Shown here piece after piece: positions 56,881 to 64,000 of a DNA stretch of 64,000 nucleotides. Position numbers and translations under genes: made by a program. Origin of the DNA: JAVEDQ01 sp963783105 (GTDB taxonomy: Bacteria; Actinomycetota; Actinomycetes; Frankiales; Frankiaceae). Below the pieces are notes generated by a model. It was not told where the DNA came from and ran no database searches. It saw only the letters and a list, made by a program, of their open reading frames with translations. Positions within the stretch are counted from its first letter, which is position 1. Every line of letters starts with the position of its first letter. The stretch lies in the NCBI GenBank assembly GCA_963783105.1, contig CAWAMI010000001.1, positions 186,001 through 250,000 of the forward strand, in the 5' to 3' direction.

Positions 56881-56931
56881 GCCGGCAGGTTAAGCGCAGG
56901 GTCCGACATTTCCGCCGAACGGCGCCGCGCC

Positions 56932-57645
56932 TCAGGGGGCGATGCCGGCGGCCGGGCTCGCGCCGGGAGCGCCCGGGGAGGCCGAGGCCGCCGGGGACGC
57001 GGATGCGCCGGGCGACGCCCCCGGCGACGGGGTCGCGGCCGGAGCGGGCGCCGCCGGGGCCGGCGCCGACTGGGCCGGCGCCGACTGGCGCAGCAGCTCC
57101 TCGGGCACGCCCTGGACCGGCACCTGCATCCGCACCTCGCCGGCCCGTTCGAAGGTCAGCACGAGCGGGACGATCTGGCCGATCTCGGCCGGCTCGGTGA
57201 GCCCGGTGAGCCGGGGCGCGCGATCCGCCGTGTACAGCAGCTGCTGACCACCCGAGGGCAGGGTGATGTCGGGGGCGACCTGCGAGCCCGACGCCTCCGG
57301 CGAGGTGATGTTGACCAGTCGGTCCGGCTCGGGGCCGTTGTTGAACAGGGCGAGGAGCACCGGCGCGCTGCCGCCCCTGTCCACCGGACCGCCGACGTAG
57401 GTGTTGCGGATCGTGATCGTGCCGATGGCGGCGCCGCTGCCGTCGATCCCCGGCCGTTCCCGCGACGTCTCGGCCTGTACCCCGGCCGCGCATCCCGAGG
57501 CCGCGGCGACGGCGAACAGCGCCGTGCCCACGACCGCCGCGCGCCTCAGCCGCGCGGAGCGGCTCCGAGGGCGGGATCGTCCGCCGGGCGCGGCCGGAGT
57601 CATCCGGGCAGGGGTGAGAGATGCAAGGGGACCGGCTGCGCTCAC
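56932..57645 (-). CDS. LpqE-like lipoprotein (PCuAC-like fold)
   Basis: Exported lipoprotein of up to 237 residues. A basic N-terminus and hydrophobic stretch end in the lipobox AASGC. The mature part (TITIRNTYVGGP, LALFNNGPEPDRLVNITSPEA, VPLVLTFERAGEVRMQVPV) has the pattern of the DUF461/PCuAC copper-chaperone family, but no His is present and the H-M copper ligands are missing. The C-terminus is Ala/Pro/Gly-rich. GTG 57645 overlaps the Sco stop; ATG 57603 is an alternative. LpqE occupies this place next to radA in M. tuberculosis. Confidence 0.83.
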   Translation of the reverse strand: MSAAGPLASLTPARMTPAAPGGRSRPRSRSARLRRAAVVGTALFAVAAASGCAAGVQAETSRERPGIDGSGAAIGTITIRNTYVGGPVDRGGSAPVLLALFNNGPEPDRLVNITSPEASGSQVAPDITLPSGGQQLLYTADRAPRLTGLTEPAEIGQIVPLVLTFERAGEVRMQVPVQGVPEELLRQSAPAQSAPAPAAPAPAATPSPGASPGASASPAASASPGAPGASPAAGIAP

Positions 57646-58316
57646 GGGGCGGGATCCTTCTCGACAAGCAGGTGGAGGTCGGCGGCGATGTCGGAAACCT
57701 TCGCGCCCGGAGGGTAGACGACGCGCGCGCGATCGTTCGCACCGTAACCGAGCAGCAGAGAGCTGTGCGTGACCTCGTACCCGCTGGGGCCGTCCGGGCC
57801 GGTCTTCGCCGGCGGCACGTGCGCGGCCTGCTGGGCCACGACCAGCTGCTGCGGGCTGCCGGTGAGGCCGACGAAGGACTCGTCGAAGCGGTCCAGCCAG
57901 CGCCGGATCACGCGGGGCGAGTCGCGCTTCGGATCGGTGGTCACGAACACGACGGACACCCGGTCACGCAGCTCCGGCGCCTTGCGCAGGGCGCTCGCGA
58001 CGTCGGCCATCGCGGTCGGGCACTCGTCGGGGCAGTCGGTGTAGCCGAAGAACAGGATGGTCGCCCGCCCGGCGGTCCGCGCCCCGAAGTCGTAGGAGGC
58101 GCCGGTGGTGTCGGTCAGCGTGAACGCCGGACGCGGATAGGCCGCGTCCGGCTGGACGCCGCGCAGGCCGGACGGATCGGGCGAGGACAGGGCGGCGACC
58201 TTCTCCGAGCCGCCGCCGCAGGCGCCGACCACGAACGTCAGGGCGAGCAGGACGAGCAGGGCGAGCCCGCTGCGTCGTCGCGCCGAGCCCCTCGTCGCGT
58301 GTCCCGCCTCTGCCAC
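57642..58316 (-). CDS. SCO1/SenC-family copper metallochaperone lipoprotein
   Basis: Thioredoxin-fold lipoprotein of 224 residues, lipobox VGAC. The copper ligands are visible: Cys-x3-Cys in YTDCPDECP and a His in VTHSSLLL. Members deliver copper to the CuA site of cytochrome c oxidase or act as thiol reductases. The gene overlaps the LpqE-like gene (GTGA), so a PCuAC-like and a Sco protein are produced together. It leads the operon into radA and disA. Confidence 0.92.
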   Translation of the reverse strand: MAEAGHATRGSARRRSGLALLVLLALTFVVGACGGGSEKVAALSSPDPSGLRGVQPDAAYPRPAFTLTDTTGASYDFGARTAGRATILFFGYTDCPDECPTAMADVASALRKAPELRDRVSVVFVTTDPKRDSPRVIRRWLDRFDESFVGLTGSPQQLVVAQQAAHVPPAKTGPDGPSGYEVTHSSLLLGYGANDRARVVYPPGAKVSDIAADLHLLVEKDPAP

Positions 58317-58405
58317 CCGCCCATTGTGTCAACCGCGGAGGGCGGATCGCCGTCCGGGAACCGGGGACGTTGCTCACGCGCGGGTTCAGGTCCACGGCGC
58401 GGGGT

Positions 58406-59287
58406 TCAGGTCAGGGCGCCGCCCCGGAGCAGCAGGAGCACGACGTCCACCGCCGCGAGCAGCAGGGTGGCCCGGAAGGCGGCCCGGGACGCGAGGCGCC
58501 GGCCGAGGACGAGACCGGCGAGCAGCACGCCGCCGACGACCGCCAGTGCGCCGGCGGTGAAGGCGGGCGAGGCCGGTTGCCCGGGCGCGCCCAGCCGCCC
58601 CGGGCCGAGCACGAGCAGGACGCTGGCGGTTCCCAGGAGCAGTGCCGCCGCGATCCGGGATGCCGTCACCCCCATGCGCTGGGGCAGCCCGCGGATGCCG
58701 GTGGCCAGGTCGTCGTCGATGTCGGGCAGAACGTTCGCGAAGTGCGCCCCGGCTCCGAGCAGCCCGCCGGCGAGCGGCGCCCACCACGGCGGCCAGGGGT
58801 TGCCGGGCAGACCGAGCGTGACGAAGGTCGGCAGCAGCGCAAAGGCGAGCGTGTAGGGGACGACGGAGAACACCGTCGCCTTGACGCCCAGGTTGTAGGA
58901 CCAGGCCGCGAGGATCGCGACCAGGTGCACCACGGTCGCGCGCCAGCCCGACAGCAGGGACAGCGGCACGCTCGCGACCAGGGCGACCACCGCGGCCCGC
59001 CAGACGGTCGTTCCCGCGATCTCGCCCGCGGCGACGGGCTTGTCCCGACGGCCGCTCCGGCGGTCCCGGTCCGCGTCCACCGCGTCGTTGCACCAGCCGA
59101 CCGACAGCTGCCCGGCGGCGACAGCGGTCAAGGTGGCCACGACGCCACCGACGGACCGCCCGGCCGACGCCGCCAGCGCGGCCGTCACCGCGCTCACCGC
59201 GCCGGTCGGCTCCGGGTGGCTGGACCGTACGAGCGCGACCACCAGGCCGCGCCAGCGAGCGACGGGCGATCCCGGTGCGAGCGGCAC
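58406..59287 (-). CDS. UbiA-family prenyltransferase
   Basis: Polytopic membrane prenyltransferase with about eight to nine helices. The first Asp-rich motif is CNDAVDADRDR followed by RRDKPVAAG; the second is NVLPDIDDDLATG. The acceptor is unknown; the motifs resemble those of enzymes prenylating aromatic or sugar-phosphate acceptors. It differs clearly from the decaprenyl-phosphate transferase at 26.5 kb. GTG 59287 is chosen; starts up to 59350 are open but would overlap the divergent CPBP gene. Confidence 0.85.
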   Translation of the reverse strand: MPLAPGSPVARWRGLVVALVRSSHPEPTGAVSAVTAALAASAGRSVGGVVATLTAVAAGQLSVGWCNDAVDADRDRRSGRRDKPVAAGEIAGTTVWRAAVVALVASVPLSLLSGWRATVVHLVAILAAWSYNLGVKATVFSVVPYTLAFALLPTFVTLGLPGNPWPPWWAPLAGGLLGAGAHFANVLPDIDDDLATGIRGLPQRMGVTASRIAAALLLGTASVLLVLGPGRLGAPGQPASPAFTAGALAVVGGVLLAGLVLGRRLASRAAFRATLLLAAVDVVLLLLRGGALT

Positions 59288-59339
59288 CGGGTGAGCCTGC
59301 CATGGGTGGAGGAACACATGCGTGGAGAGAGAATGAGAC

Positions 59340-60047
59340 GTGCCCGTCACCGCGCTCGGGATGCTGCCGGCCGGCGCGCTGGTCGCCTACCTGGCGCTGG
59401 TGCTGCCGGTGGCCGGCCACGCGCGCTACCGGCTGCTGCGCTCGGCGAGCGCCGCCGCCCCCGGCGAGGCGTCCCTGCGCTCGGAGGCCTACCGCTCGAG
59501 CATCCGCCGGCAGTGGCTGCTCGCGGGCCTCGCCGTGGCCCTGCTGGCGGTGGCCGGCGCCCCCCTGGCGGAGCTCGGTCTGCAGCCGCGGATGAGACAC
59601 CTGCCCGAGCTGCTTCCCGGTCTCCTCGTCCTGGTCGTCCTGGGTACGGCGCTGGCCCTGGCGCTCCGGGCGAGCCCGGCCGCACGGCGGCGGATCCTTC
59701 GCCCGGTCGATGCCCTGCTCCCCCGCACCCCCCAGGAGCGACGACTGTTCGCCGCCGTCGCCGTCACGGCCGGGGTGACGGAGGAGGTCGTGTTCCGGGG
59801 GTTCCTACTCGTCTACCTGACCGAGGTGGCGGGGGTGTCCCTGCCGACCGCCATGGTCGTCTCCTCGGTGCTGTTCGGGCTGGCCCACAGCTACCAGGGC
59901 GCCCTCGGGGTGGCGCTGACCGGCCTCGCCGGCTACTGGCTCGCCGGCCTCTACGTGCTGACCGGCAGCCTCCTGCTCCCGATCGTGGTGCACGCCCTGG
60001 TCGACCTCCGCCTGCTGGTCGCCCTGCCCGCCGCACGCCCCGGCTGA
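59340..60047 (+). CDS. CPBP-family intramembrane protease
   Basis: Membrane protein of 235 residues with about seven hydrophobic segments. The glutamate protease motif EEVVFR (in GVTEEVVFRGFLL), FGLAH and the C-terminal HALVDLR motif are present in order. Family members cleave prenylated proteins or process peptides; no partner gene is obvious. Start GTG 59340 with GGAGAG upstream. It is divergent from the UbiA gene and convergent with the next gene. Confidence 0.88.
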   Translation: MPVTALGMLPAGALVAYLALVLPVAGHARYRLLRSASAAAPGEASLRSEAYRSSIRRQWLLAGLAVALLAVAGAPLAELGLQPRMRHLPELLPGLLVLVVLGTALALALRASPAARRRILRPVDALLPRTPQERRLFAAVAVTAGVTEEVVFRGFLLVYLTEVAGVSLPTAMVVSSVLFGLAHSYQGALGVALTGLAGYWLAGLYVLTGSLLLPIVVHALVDLRLLVALPAARPG

Positions 60048-60063
60048 CAGGCCCGGGAGGACC

Positions 60064-60948
60064 TCAGGCGGCCCGCGGCACCAGCGGCAGCAACCCGCCC
60101 TCGAGGCGCAGGCCGTCCGTGAAGGCCACCGGCGACTCGCGCAGCACGCCGTCGGCCGCGACCAGCAGCAACGTCGGCGCCGCCGGGCGTCCCGGCGGGG
60201 CGGCCGACCCCACGTGGTAGGTCTCCGCCAGCACGGCGTCGCGGTCGACGAGCGGAACCAGCCGGCTGCGCCCGCTGCTCACATCGGCCACCATTCGCGA
60301 CGTCGCCGGGTCGCGACCGGTCGTGACCAGGGCGGCGTCGAGGCCCGGGAACTCGGTCACCTGCGCGACCGCCTGGTCGATGAGCGCCGGGCAGGCGCAA
60401 CCGTCCGGCACGAGGAACAGGACGGCCGGGCGCAGGCTCCGCGCGGCGACGACACCCCTCGGGGACTCGAGCAGGACGTCCGGCAGCAGTCCCCCGACGG
60501 TCCCGGGCGGCTGCGCGGGTGCGGCGAGCCGCGTCGCCGGCGCACGACGGCCGGACGAGTTCACCGAGGGCGGGAACAGGGCGACCAGGCCGGCGACGAG
60601 CAGCAGGATGCCCGCCAGGATCGGGCCGACGAGCAGCGGCCGCATCGCGAGGGATCCCTCGGGTGCCAGGGATCGCCTCCCCCGGCGCCACGAGCCGCCA
60701 CGCAGCCGGTCGAGCAGGCGCGCCCGGCGCCCGGTCCAGCCCGCTTCCCAGCACCGCGGGTCGATGCCCAGTTCGGCCTGGATCGAGCGGACCTCGTCCT
60801 CCAGGCCGCTGAGGTCGTCCGGGACCGCCACGCGCGAGGGGTCGGCGCCCGTCGCGGACGCGTCCCGGCCGGGCGCCCGCTCCGGGCCGCCGGCGCCGCG
60901 ACGACGACCGTCGTCGTCCTCGCTCGGCGGCAGGGATAGAGCGCCCAC
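60064..60948 (-). CDS. Membrane-anchored thioredoxin-like hypothetical protein
   Basis: Protein of about 294 residues. A cytoplasmic, charged N-terminal part with a predicted helix (LEDEVRSIQAELGID) is followed by one membrane segment (about 110-131) and an extracytoplasmic domain of thioredoxin-like pattern (AARSLRPAVLFLVPDGCACPALI). The usual CxxC is replaced by Cys-Ala-Cys. It may be a redox or structural protein; function unknown. GTG 60948 is chosen because the longer frame begins at an unlikely TTG. Confidence 0.72.
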   Translation of the reverse strand: MGALSLPPSEDDDGRRRGAGGPERAPGRDASATGADPSRVAVPDDLSGLEDEVRSIQAELGIDPRCWEAGWTGRRARLLDRLRGGSWRRGRRSLAPEGSLAMRPLLVGPILAGILLLVAGLVALFPPSVNSSGRRAPATRLAAPAQPPGTVGGLLPDVLLESPRGVVAARSLRPAVLFLVPDGCACPALIDQAVAQVTEFPGLDAALVTTGRDPATSRMVADVSSGRSRLVPLVDRDAVLAETYHVGSAAPPGRPAAPTLLLVAADGVLRESPVAFTDGLRLEGGLLPLVPRAA

Positions 60949-61265
60949 GCGCCCATGGTGCCCCCGCAGGGCGGGATAGACCAACCCCCGGCGGCCGGTC
61001 GGGTCACCCGTCCCGAACCTGGTCGGCGCATCGCTCCGAACGCTGCGCGGAGGAGGGCCGCGTTGGGCCGTCCGGGTGGTCCTTGATCGGCCCTCGGGAC
61101 GGCGACGTAGCCTATTAGTCCGACAGCATCGTCATGCGCAACCGGTCGGCCGACGTGCACAGAGCCCCATTTTGGGGATTTGTCAAGCCCCTGACCTGCG
61201 CAGATGCCTCAGTGTAGGAAGTGTCTCCGTGTTAAACTGGTCACGGCGGAAGGGGCAACACACTC
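60949..61265 (+). promoter_or_regulatory. carD upstream region with candidate promoters
   Basis: This gap contains an AT-richer stretch. One candidate promoter has TTGATC (61083-61088), a 19-nt spacer and TAGCCT (61108-61113), with TATTAG overlapping it. A second -10-like TAAACT (61233-61238) lies closer to the gene and would leave a leader of about 20 nt with GGAAGGGG as ribosome site. No ORF is supported. Confidence 0.5.
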
Positions 61266-61748
61266 ATGGCGTTCACTGTCGGTGAGACGGTCGTATACCC
61301 GCATCACGGAGCCGCGCATATCGAGGCGATCGAGACGCGAAAGATCAAGGGAGTCGACCGGACCTATCTCGTCCTCAAGGTCGCGCAGGGCGATCTGACG
61401 GTGCGGGTGCCGGCGGACAACGTCGAGATGGTCGGGGTCCGCGACGTCGTGGGCCAGGACGGGCTCGAGCGGGTCTTCGAGGTGCTGCGCGCACCGCACA
61501 CCGAGGAGCCGACCAACTGGTCCCGCCGCTACAAGGCGAACCTCGAGAAGCTCGCCTCCGGCGACGTGAACAAGGTGGCCGAGGTCGTCCGCGACCTGTG
61601 GCGTCGCGACAGGGAGCGGGGCCTGTCGGCGGGCGAGAAGCGGATGCTCTCCAAGGCCCGCCAGATCCTCGTCAGCGAGCTCGCGCTCGCCGAGGGCACG
61701 AACGAGGACAAGGCCGAGACGATGCTCGACGAGGTTCTCGCGGGCTGA
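61266..61748 (+). CDS. carD: CarD RNA polymerase-binding transcription regulator
   Basis: Global regulator of 160 residues that stabilises open complexes. The N-terminal RNA polymerase-interaction domain (FTVGETVVYPHHGAAHIEAIE) is followed by a helical DNA-binding domain with a Trp in NWSRRYKANLEKL; in M. tuberculosis CarD an equivalent Trp wedges into the -10 region. Acidic C-terminal helices end the protein. It precedes ispD-ispF by 46 nt, the same order as in mycobacteria. Confidence 0.97.
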   Translation: MAFTVGETVVYPHHGAAHIEAIETRKIKGVDRTYLVLKVAQGDLTVRVPADNVEMVGVRDVVGQDGLERVFEVLRAPHTEEPTNWSRRYKANLEKLASGDVNKVAEVVRDLWRRDRERGLSAGEKRMLSKARQILVSELALAEGTNEDKAETMLDEVLAG

Positions 61749-61794
61749 CCAGCCCACACTTACGGTCGACGGCGACCCGAATCGAGGCGACTCG

Positions 61795-62487
61795 GTGACG
61801 GTCGCCGTCGTCGTTCCGGCAGCCGGACGCGGAGAACGCCTCGGCCCGGGCGATCCGAAGGCGCTGCGGGTCCTGGACGGGCGCAGCCTGCTCGCGCACG
61901 CCGTCGAACGCCTGCGGTCCGCTTCGCTGGTCGACCTCGTCGCCGTCGCCGTGCCGCCCGGGCGTGAGGCCGAGGTCGCCGACGAACTCGGGGTCCTCGC
62001 CGTGGCGGGCGGGGCCGATCGCCGCGCCTCGGTGGCGGCGGCCCTCGACGCGCTGCCAGCCGTGGTGGACGTGGTGCTCGTCCACGACGCCGCCCGCCCG
62101 CTGGTGCCGCCGGAGCTCGTCGACCGGGTGGCGCGCGCCGTCCTCGCCGGAGCCGCCGCCGTGGTGCCGGGGTTGCCCGTCGCGGACACGATCAAGCGGG
62201 TGGACACGACCGGCCACGTCCTCGAAACCCCGCCGCGGGCGGACCTTCGGGCCGTGCAGACGCCACAGGGCTTCCGTCGGGAGGTTCTGGAGCGGGCGCA
62301 CCCGCCTACGTTCTCGCCCGAATCCATCGTCACCGACGACGCCGGACTGGTCGAGCTGCTCGGCGAACCGGTGCTCGTGGTCGACGGCGCCGAGGAGGCG
62401 TTCAAGATCACCCGGCCCGCGGACCTCGCCCGAGCCGAGGCGCAGCTACGGGCAGGGGCGCAGCTACGGGCGGGGGCCCGCCGATGA
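61795..62487 (+). CDS. ispD: 2-C-methyl-D-erythritol 4-phosphate cytidylyltransferase
   Basis: MEP-pathway enzyme making CDP-ME for isoprenoids. The CTP-binding VVPAAGRGERLG, the VLVHDAARPLV motif and VQTPQGFRREVL are present. Length is 230 residues. The last residues contain a duplicated AQLRAG caused by an 18-bp direct repeat in the DNA. GTG 61795; the stop overlaps the ispF ATG. Confidence 0.96.
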   Translation: MTVAVVVPAAGRGERLGPGDPKALRVLDGRSLLAHAVERLRSASLVDLVAVAVPPGREAEVADELGVLAVAGGADRRASVAAALDALPAVVDVVLVHDAARPLVPPELVDRVARAVLAGAAAVVPGLPVADTIKRVDTTGHVLETPPRADLRAVQTPQGFRREVLERAHPPTFSPESIVTDDAGLVELLGEPVLVVDGAEEAFKITRPADLARAEAQLRAGAQLRAGARR

Positions 62488-62963
62488 GCCTGCCCCGCGT
62501 CGGCGTCGGCACCGACGTCCACCCGTTCGAACCCGGCCGCCCCTGCCACGTCGCGGGCCTGCAGTGGCCGGGCGAGACGGGGCTCGCCGGGCACTCCGAC
62601 GGCGACGTCGCGGCGCACGCCGCCTGCGACGCGCTGCTCTCCGCCGCCGGCCTCGGCGACCTCGGCAGCGTCTTCGGCACCGGCGACCCCCGCTGGTCCG
62701 GGGCGTCCGGCGCCGACCTGCTCGCCGAGACCTGCCGACGGCTCCGAACGGCGGGCTGGCGGGTCGGCAACGTCGCGATCCAGGTGATCGGAAACCGTCC
62801 CCGGCTCGGCCCGCGGCGAGCCGAGGCGGAGGCCACGCTCGCCGCAGTCGTCGGCGCGCCGGTGTCGCTCTCCGCGACCACCACCGACGGCCTCGGGCTC
62901 ACCGGCCGCGGCGAGGGCGTGGCCGCGATCGCCACGGCCCTCGTCGTGCAGGCCGACTCGTAG
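62484..62963 (+). CDS. ispF: 2-C-methyl-D-erythritol 2,4-cyclodiphosphate synthase
   Basis: Trimeric MEP-pathway enzyme of 159 residues. Metal ligands are in GTDVHPFEPG and in LAGHSDGDVAAHAACDALL. The TTTDGLGLTGRGEG motif is present. ATG 62484 overlaps the ispD stop (ATGA). Its TAG stop also forms the start of the cysS -10 box. Confidence 0.97.
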   Translation: MSLPRVGVGTDVHPFEPGRPCHVAGLQWPGETGLAGHSDGDVAAHAACDALLSAAGLGDLGSVFGTGDPRWSGASGADLLAETCRRLRTAGWRVGNVAIQVIGNRPRLGPRRAEAEATLAAVVGAPVSLSATTTDGLGLTGRGEGVAAIATALVVQADS

Positions 62964-62966
62964 GCT
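62961..62966 (+). promoter_or_regulatory. -10 element of cysS overlapping the ispF stop codon
   Basis: TAGGCT begins with the ispF stop codon and ends 6 nt before GTG 62973, fitting a leaderless start for cysS. Confidence 0.5.
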
Positions 62967-62972
62967 GCTCGC

Positions 62973-64000
62973 GTGGGCCTGCAGCTGTACGACACCCGAC
63001 GGCGTGCCGTGCACCCGTTCGAGCCACTCGTCCCGGGGCGGGCCTCCATCTACGTCTGCGGCCCGACGGTGCAGTCGGCGCCGCACGTCGGGCACCTGCG
63101 CGTCGCCGTGGCCTTCGACATCCTGCGCCGGTGGCTCACGGCCAACGGCTACGAGGTGACGCTCGTCCGCAACGTCACCGACATCGACGACAAGATCATC
63201 GTCAATGCCGCGGAGGAGGGGGTGACGGTGTGGGCGCTGGCCGAGCGCTTCACCCGCGCCTTCAACGCCGCCTACGACGCGCTCGGCGTCCTGCCGCCGA
63301 CGGTCGAGCCGCGGGCGACCGGCCACGTGCCGGAGATGGTCGCCATGATGCAGCGGCTGATCGACGGCGGGCACGCCTACGCGGCCGGCGGCAGCGTCTG
63401 GTTCTCGGTCTCCTCCTACCCCGACTACGGCGCCCTGTCGGGTCAGCGACCGGACAGCGTCCAGCCGTCGGCCGAGCACGAACAGGGCAAGCGCGATGCG
63501 CGCGACTTCGCGCTGTGGAAGGCGGCCAAGCCGGGGGAACCGACCTGGGACACGCCGTGGGGGCCGGGGCGACCGGGCTGGCACCTGGAGTGCAGCGCGA
63601 TGGCGGCCAAGTACCTCGGCGAGCGCTTCGACATCCACGGCGGCGGGCTCGACCTGGTGTTCCCCCACCACGAGAACGAGCGGGCGCAGACCGTCACCGC
63701 CTTCAGCGGGCCCGACGGAGCCGGCAACCCGGCGACCGACGCTCAGCACGAGATGGCACAGCACTGGATGCACGGCGGGCTGCTCACCACCCGCGGCGAG
63801 AAGATGTCGAAGTCGCTCGGCAACTTCTTCCGCGTCGACGAGGCGCTCGGCATGGTCCGACCGCCGGTCCTGCGCTACTACCTCGCCGCCGCTCACTACC
63901 GGTCCGGGCTCGAGTACGGCGCCGAGGCGCTGGCCGAGGCCGCCGCCACCTACGAACGGCTCGAGACCTTCTGCCGCAGCGTCGAGCTGCTGCCGGGCGA
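62973..64000 (+). CDS. cysS: Cysteinyl-tRNA synthetase (N-terminal part)
   Basis: Class I synthetase; the frame runs off the window after about 342 codons, so the C-terminal anticodon domain is missing. The zinc ligand Cys in YVCGPT, the HVGH version of HIGH, LECSAMA and GLDLVFPHHENE are present, and the KMSKS loop appears as GEKMSKSLGN. GTG 62973 begins GLQLYDTRRR. A mycothiol cysteine ligase (MshC) is related, but the TLVRNVTDIDDKII block and full spacing favour CysS. Confidence 0.94.
   Translation, partial: MGLQLYDTRRRAVHPFEPLVPGRASIYVCGPTVQSAPHVGHLRVAVAFDILRRWLTANGYEVTLVRNVTDIDDKIIVNAAEEGVTVWALAERFTRAFNAAYDALGVLPPTVEPRATGHVPEMVAMMQRLIDGGHAYAAGGSVWFSVSSYPDYGALSGQRPDSVQPSAEHEQGKRDARDFALWKAAKPGEPTWDTPWGPGRPGWHLECSAMAAKYLGERFDIHGGGLDLVFPHHENERAQTVTAFSGPDGAGNPATDAQHEMAQHWMHGGLLTTRGEKMSKSLGNFFRVDEALGMVRPPVLRYYLAAAHYRSGLEYGAEALAEAAATYERLETFCRSVELLPG

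Noticed and set aside
62973..64000. MshC (mycothiol cysteine ligase) instead of cysteinyl-tRNA synthetase
   Set aside because: The sequence follows CysS closely through HVGH, LECSAMA and KMSKS, and the ispD-ispF-cysS order is conserved; MshC is shorter and usually elsewhere.

Overview
The window is a gene-dense chromosomal segment of very high GC from an actinomycete. GC-rich third codon positions, frequent GTG and TTG starts, many 1-8 nt gene overlaps, Lsr2, CarD and a ClpC-radA-disA neighbourhood all point that way. From memory, the gene order from the topA side to cysS follows the Mycobacterium tuberculosis Rv3647c-Rv3580c region closely. A decaprenyl-phosphoryl-arabinose pathway (UbiA-type transferase, DprE1, DprE2) suggests an arabinan-containing cell wall, as in Mycobacteriales or Pseudonocardiales. 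I cannot name the genus. No rRNA, insertion sequence, prophage or CRISPR array was seen; there is one tRNA gene, tRNA-Thr(CGT).

Layout. 1-10 kb: 3' end of a proton-pumping pyrophosphatase, an OsmC-like protein, an unknown protein, topA, an MFS-thymidylate kinase fusion and holB. 10-15 kb: an ECF42-type sigma factor with its DGPF partner lying between holB and ricT, then ricT, an orphan response regulator, tRNA-Thr and a PAS-GGDEF protein with a degenerate active site. 15-26.5 kb: Crp-like regulator, soluble pyrophosphatase, dacB, a zincin, tilS, hpt, ftsH and the folate genes folE-folP-folBK. 26.5-39 kb: an accessory block not expected here from the reference order. It holds the DPA cell-wall genes, a SalK-like protein, an AlkZ-like glycosylase with a Dabb protein, a probable Panacea toxin-antitoxin pair, a betaine-type ABC transporter whose binding protein is circularly permuted, and a NuoD-like/MidA-like pair. 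39-46.3 kb: a tightly coupled pantothenate, NAD and CoA run (DUF2520, panC, panD, nadB, nadC, coaX) into lysS. 46.3-64 kb: lsr2, clpC, a repeat element, a methyltransferase-type III PKS operon, mutY, disA-radA-lpqE-sco, a second UbiA prenyltransferase, a CPBP protease, a thioredoxin-like membrane protein, carD, ispD, ispF and the start of cysS.

How the genes fit together. Vitamin and cofactor synthesis (folate, pantothenate/CoA, NAD), isoprenoid precursors (ispDF), cell-wall arabinan and peptidoglycan, genome maintenance (topA, holB, radA, disA, mutY, AlkZ-like) and proteostasis (ftsH, clpC) dominate. Several genes carry a TAnnnT -10 element 6-7 nt before the start codon, which predicts leaderless mRNAs. 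The most noteworthy points are the circularly permuted binding protein, the Panacea pair, the NuoD/MidA pair, the self-contained ECF42 module with a matching promoter, a DprE1 with Thr at the benzothiazinone cysteine position, and an nadB that appears to need a CTG start.
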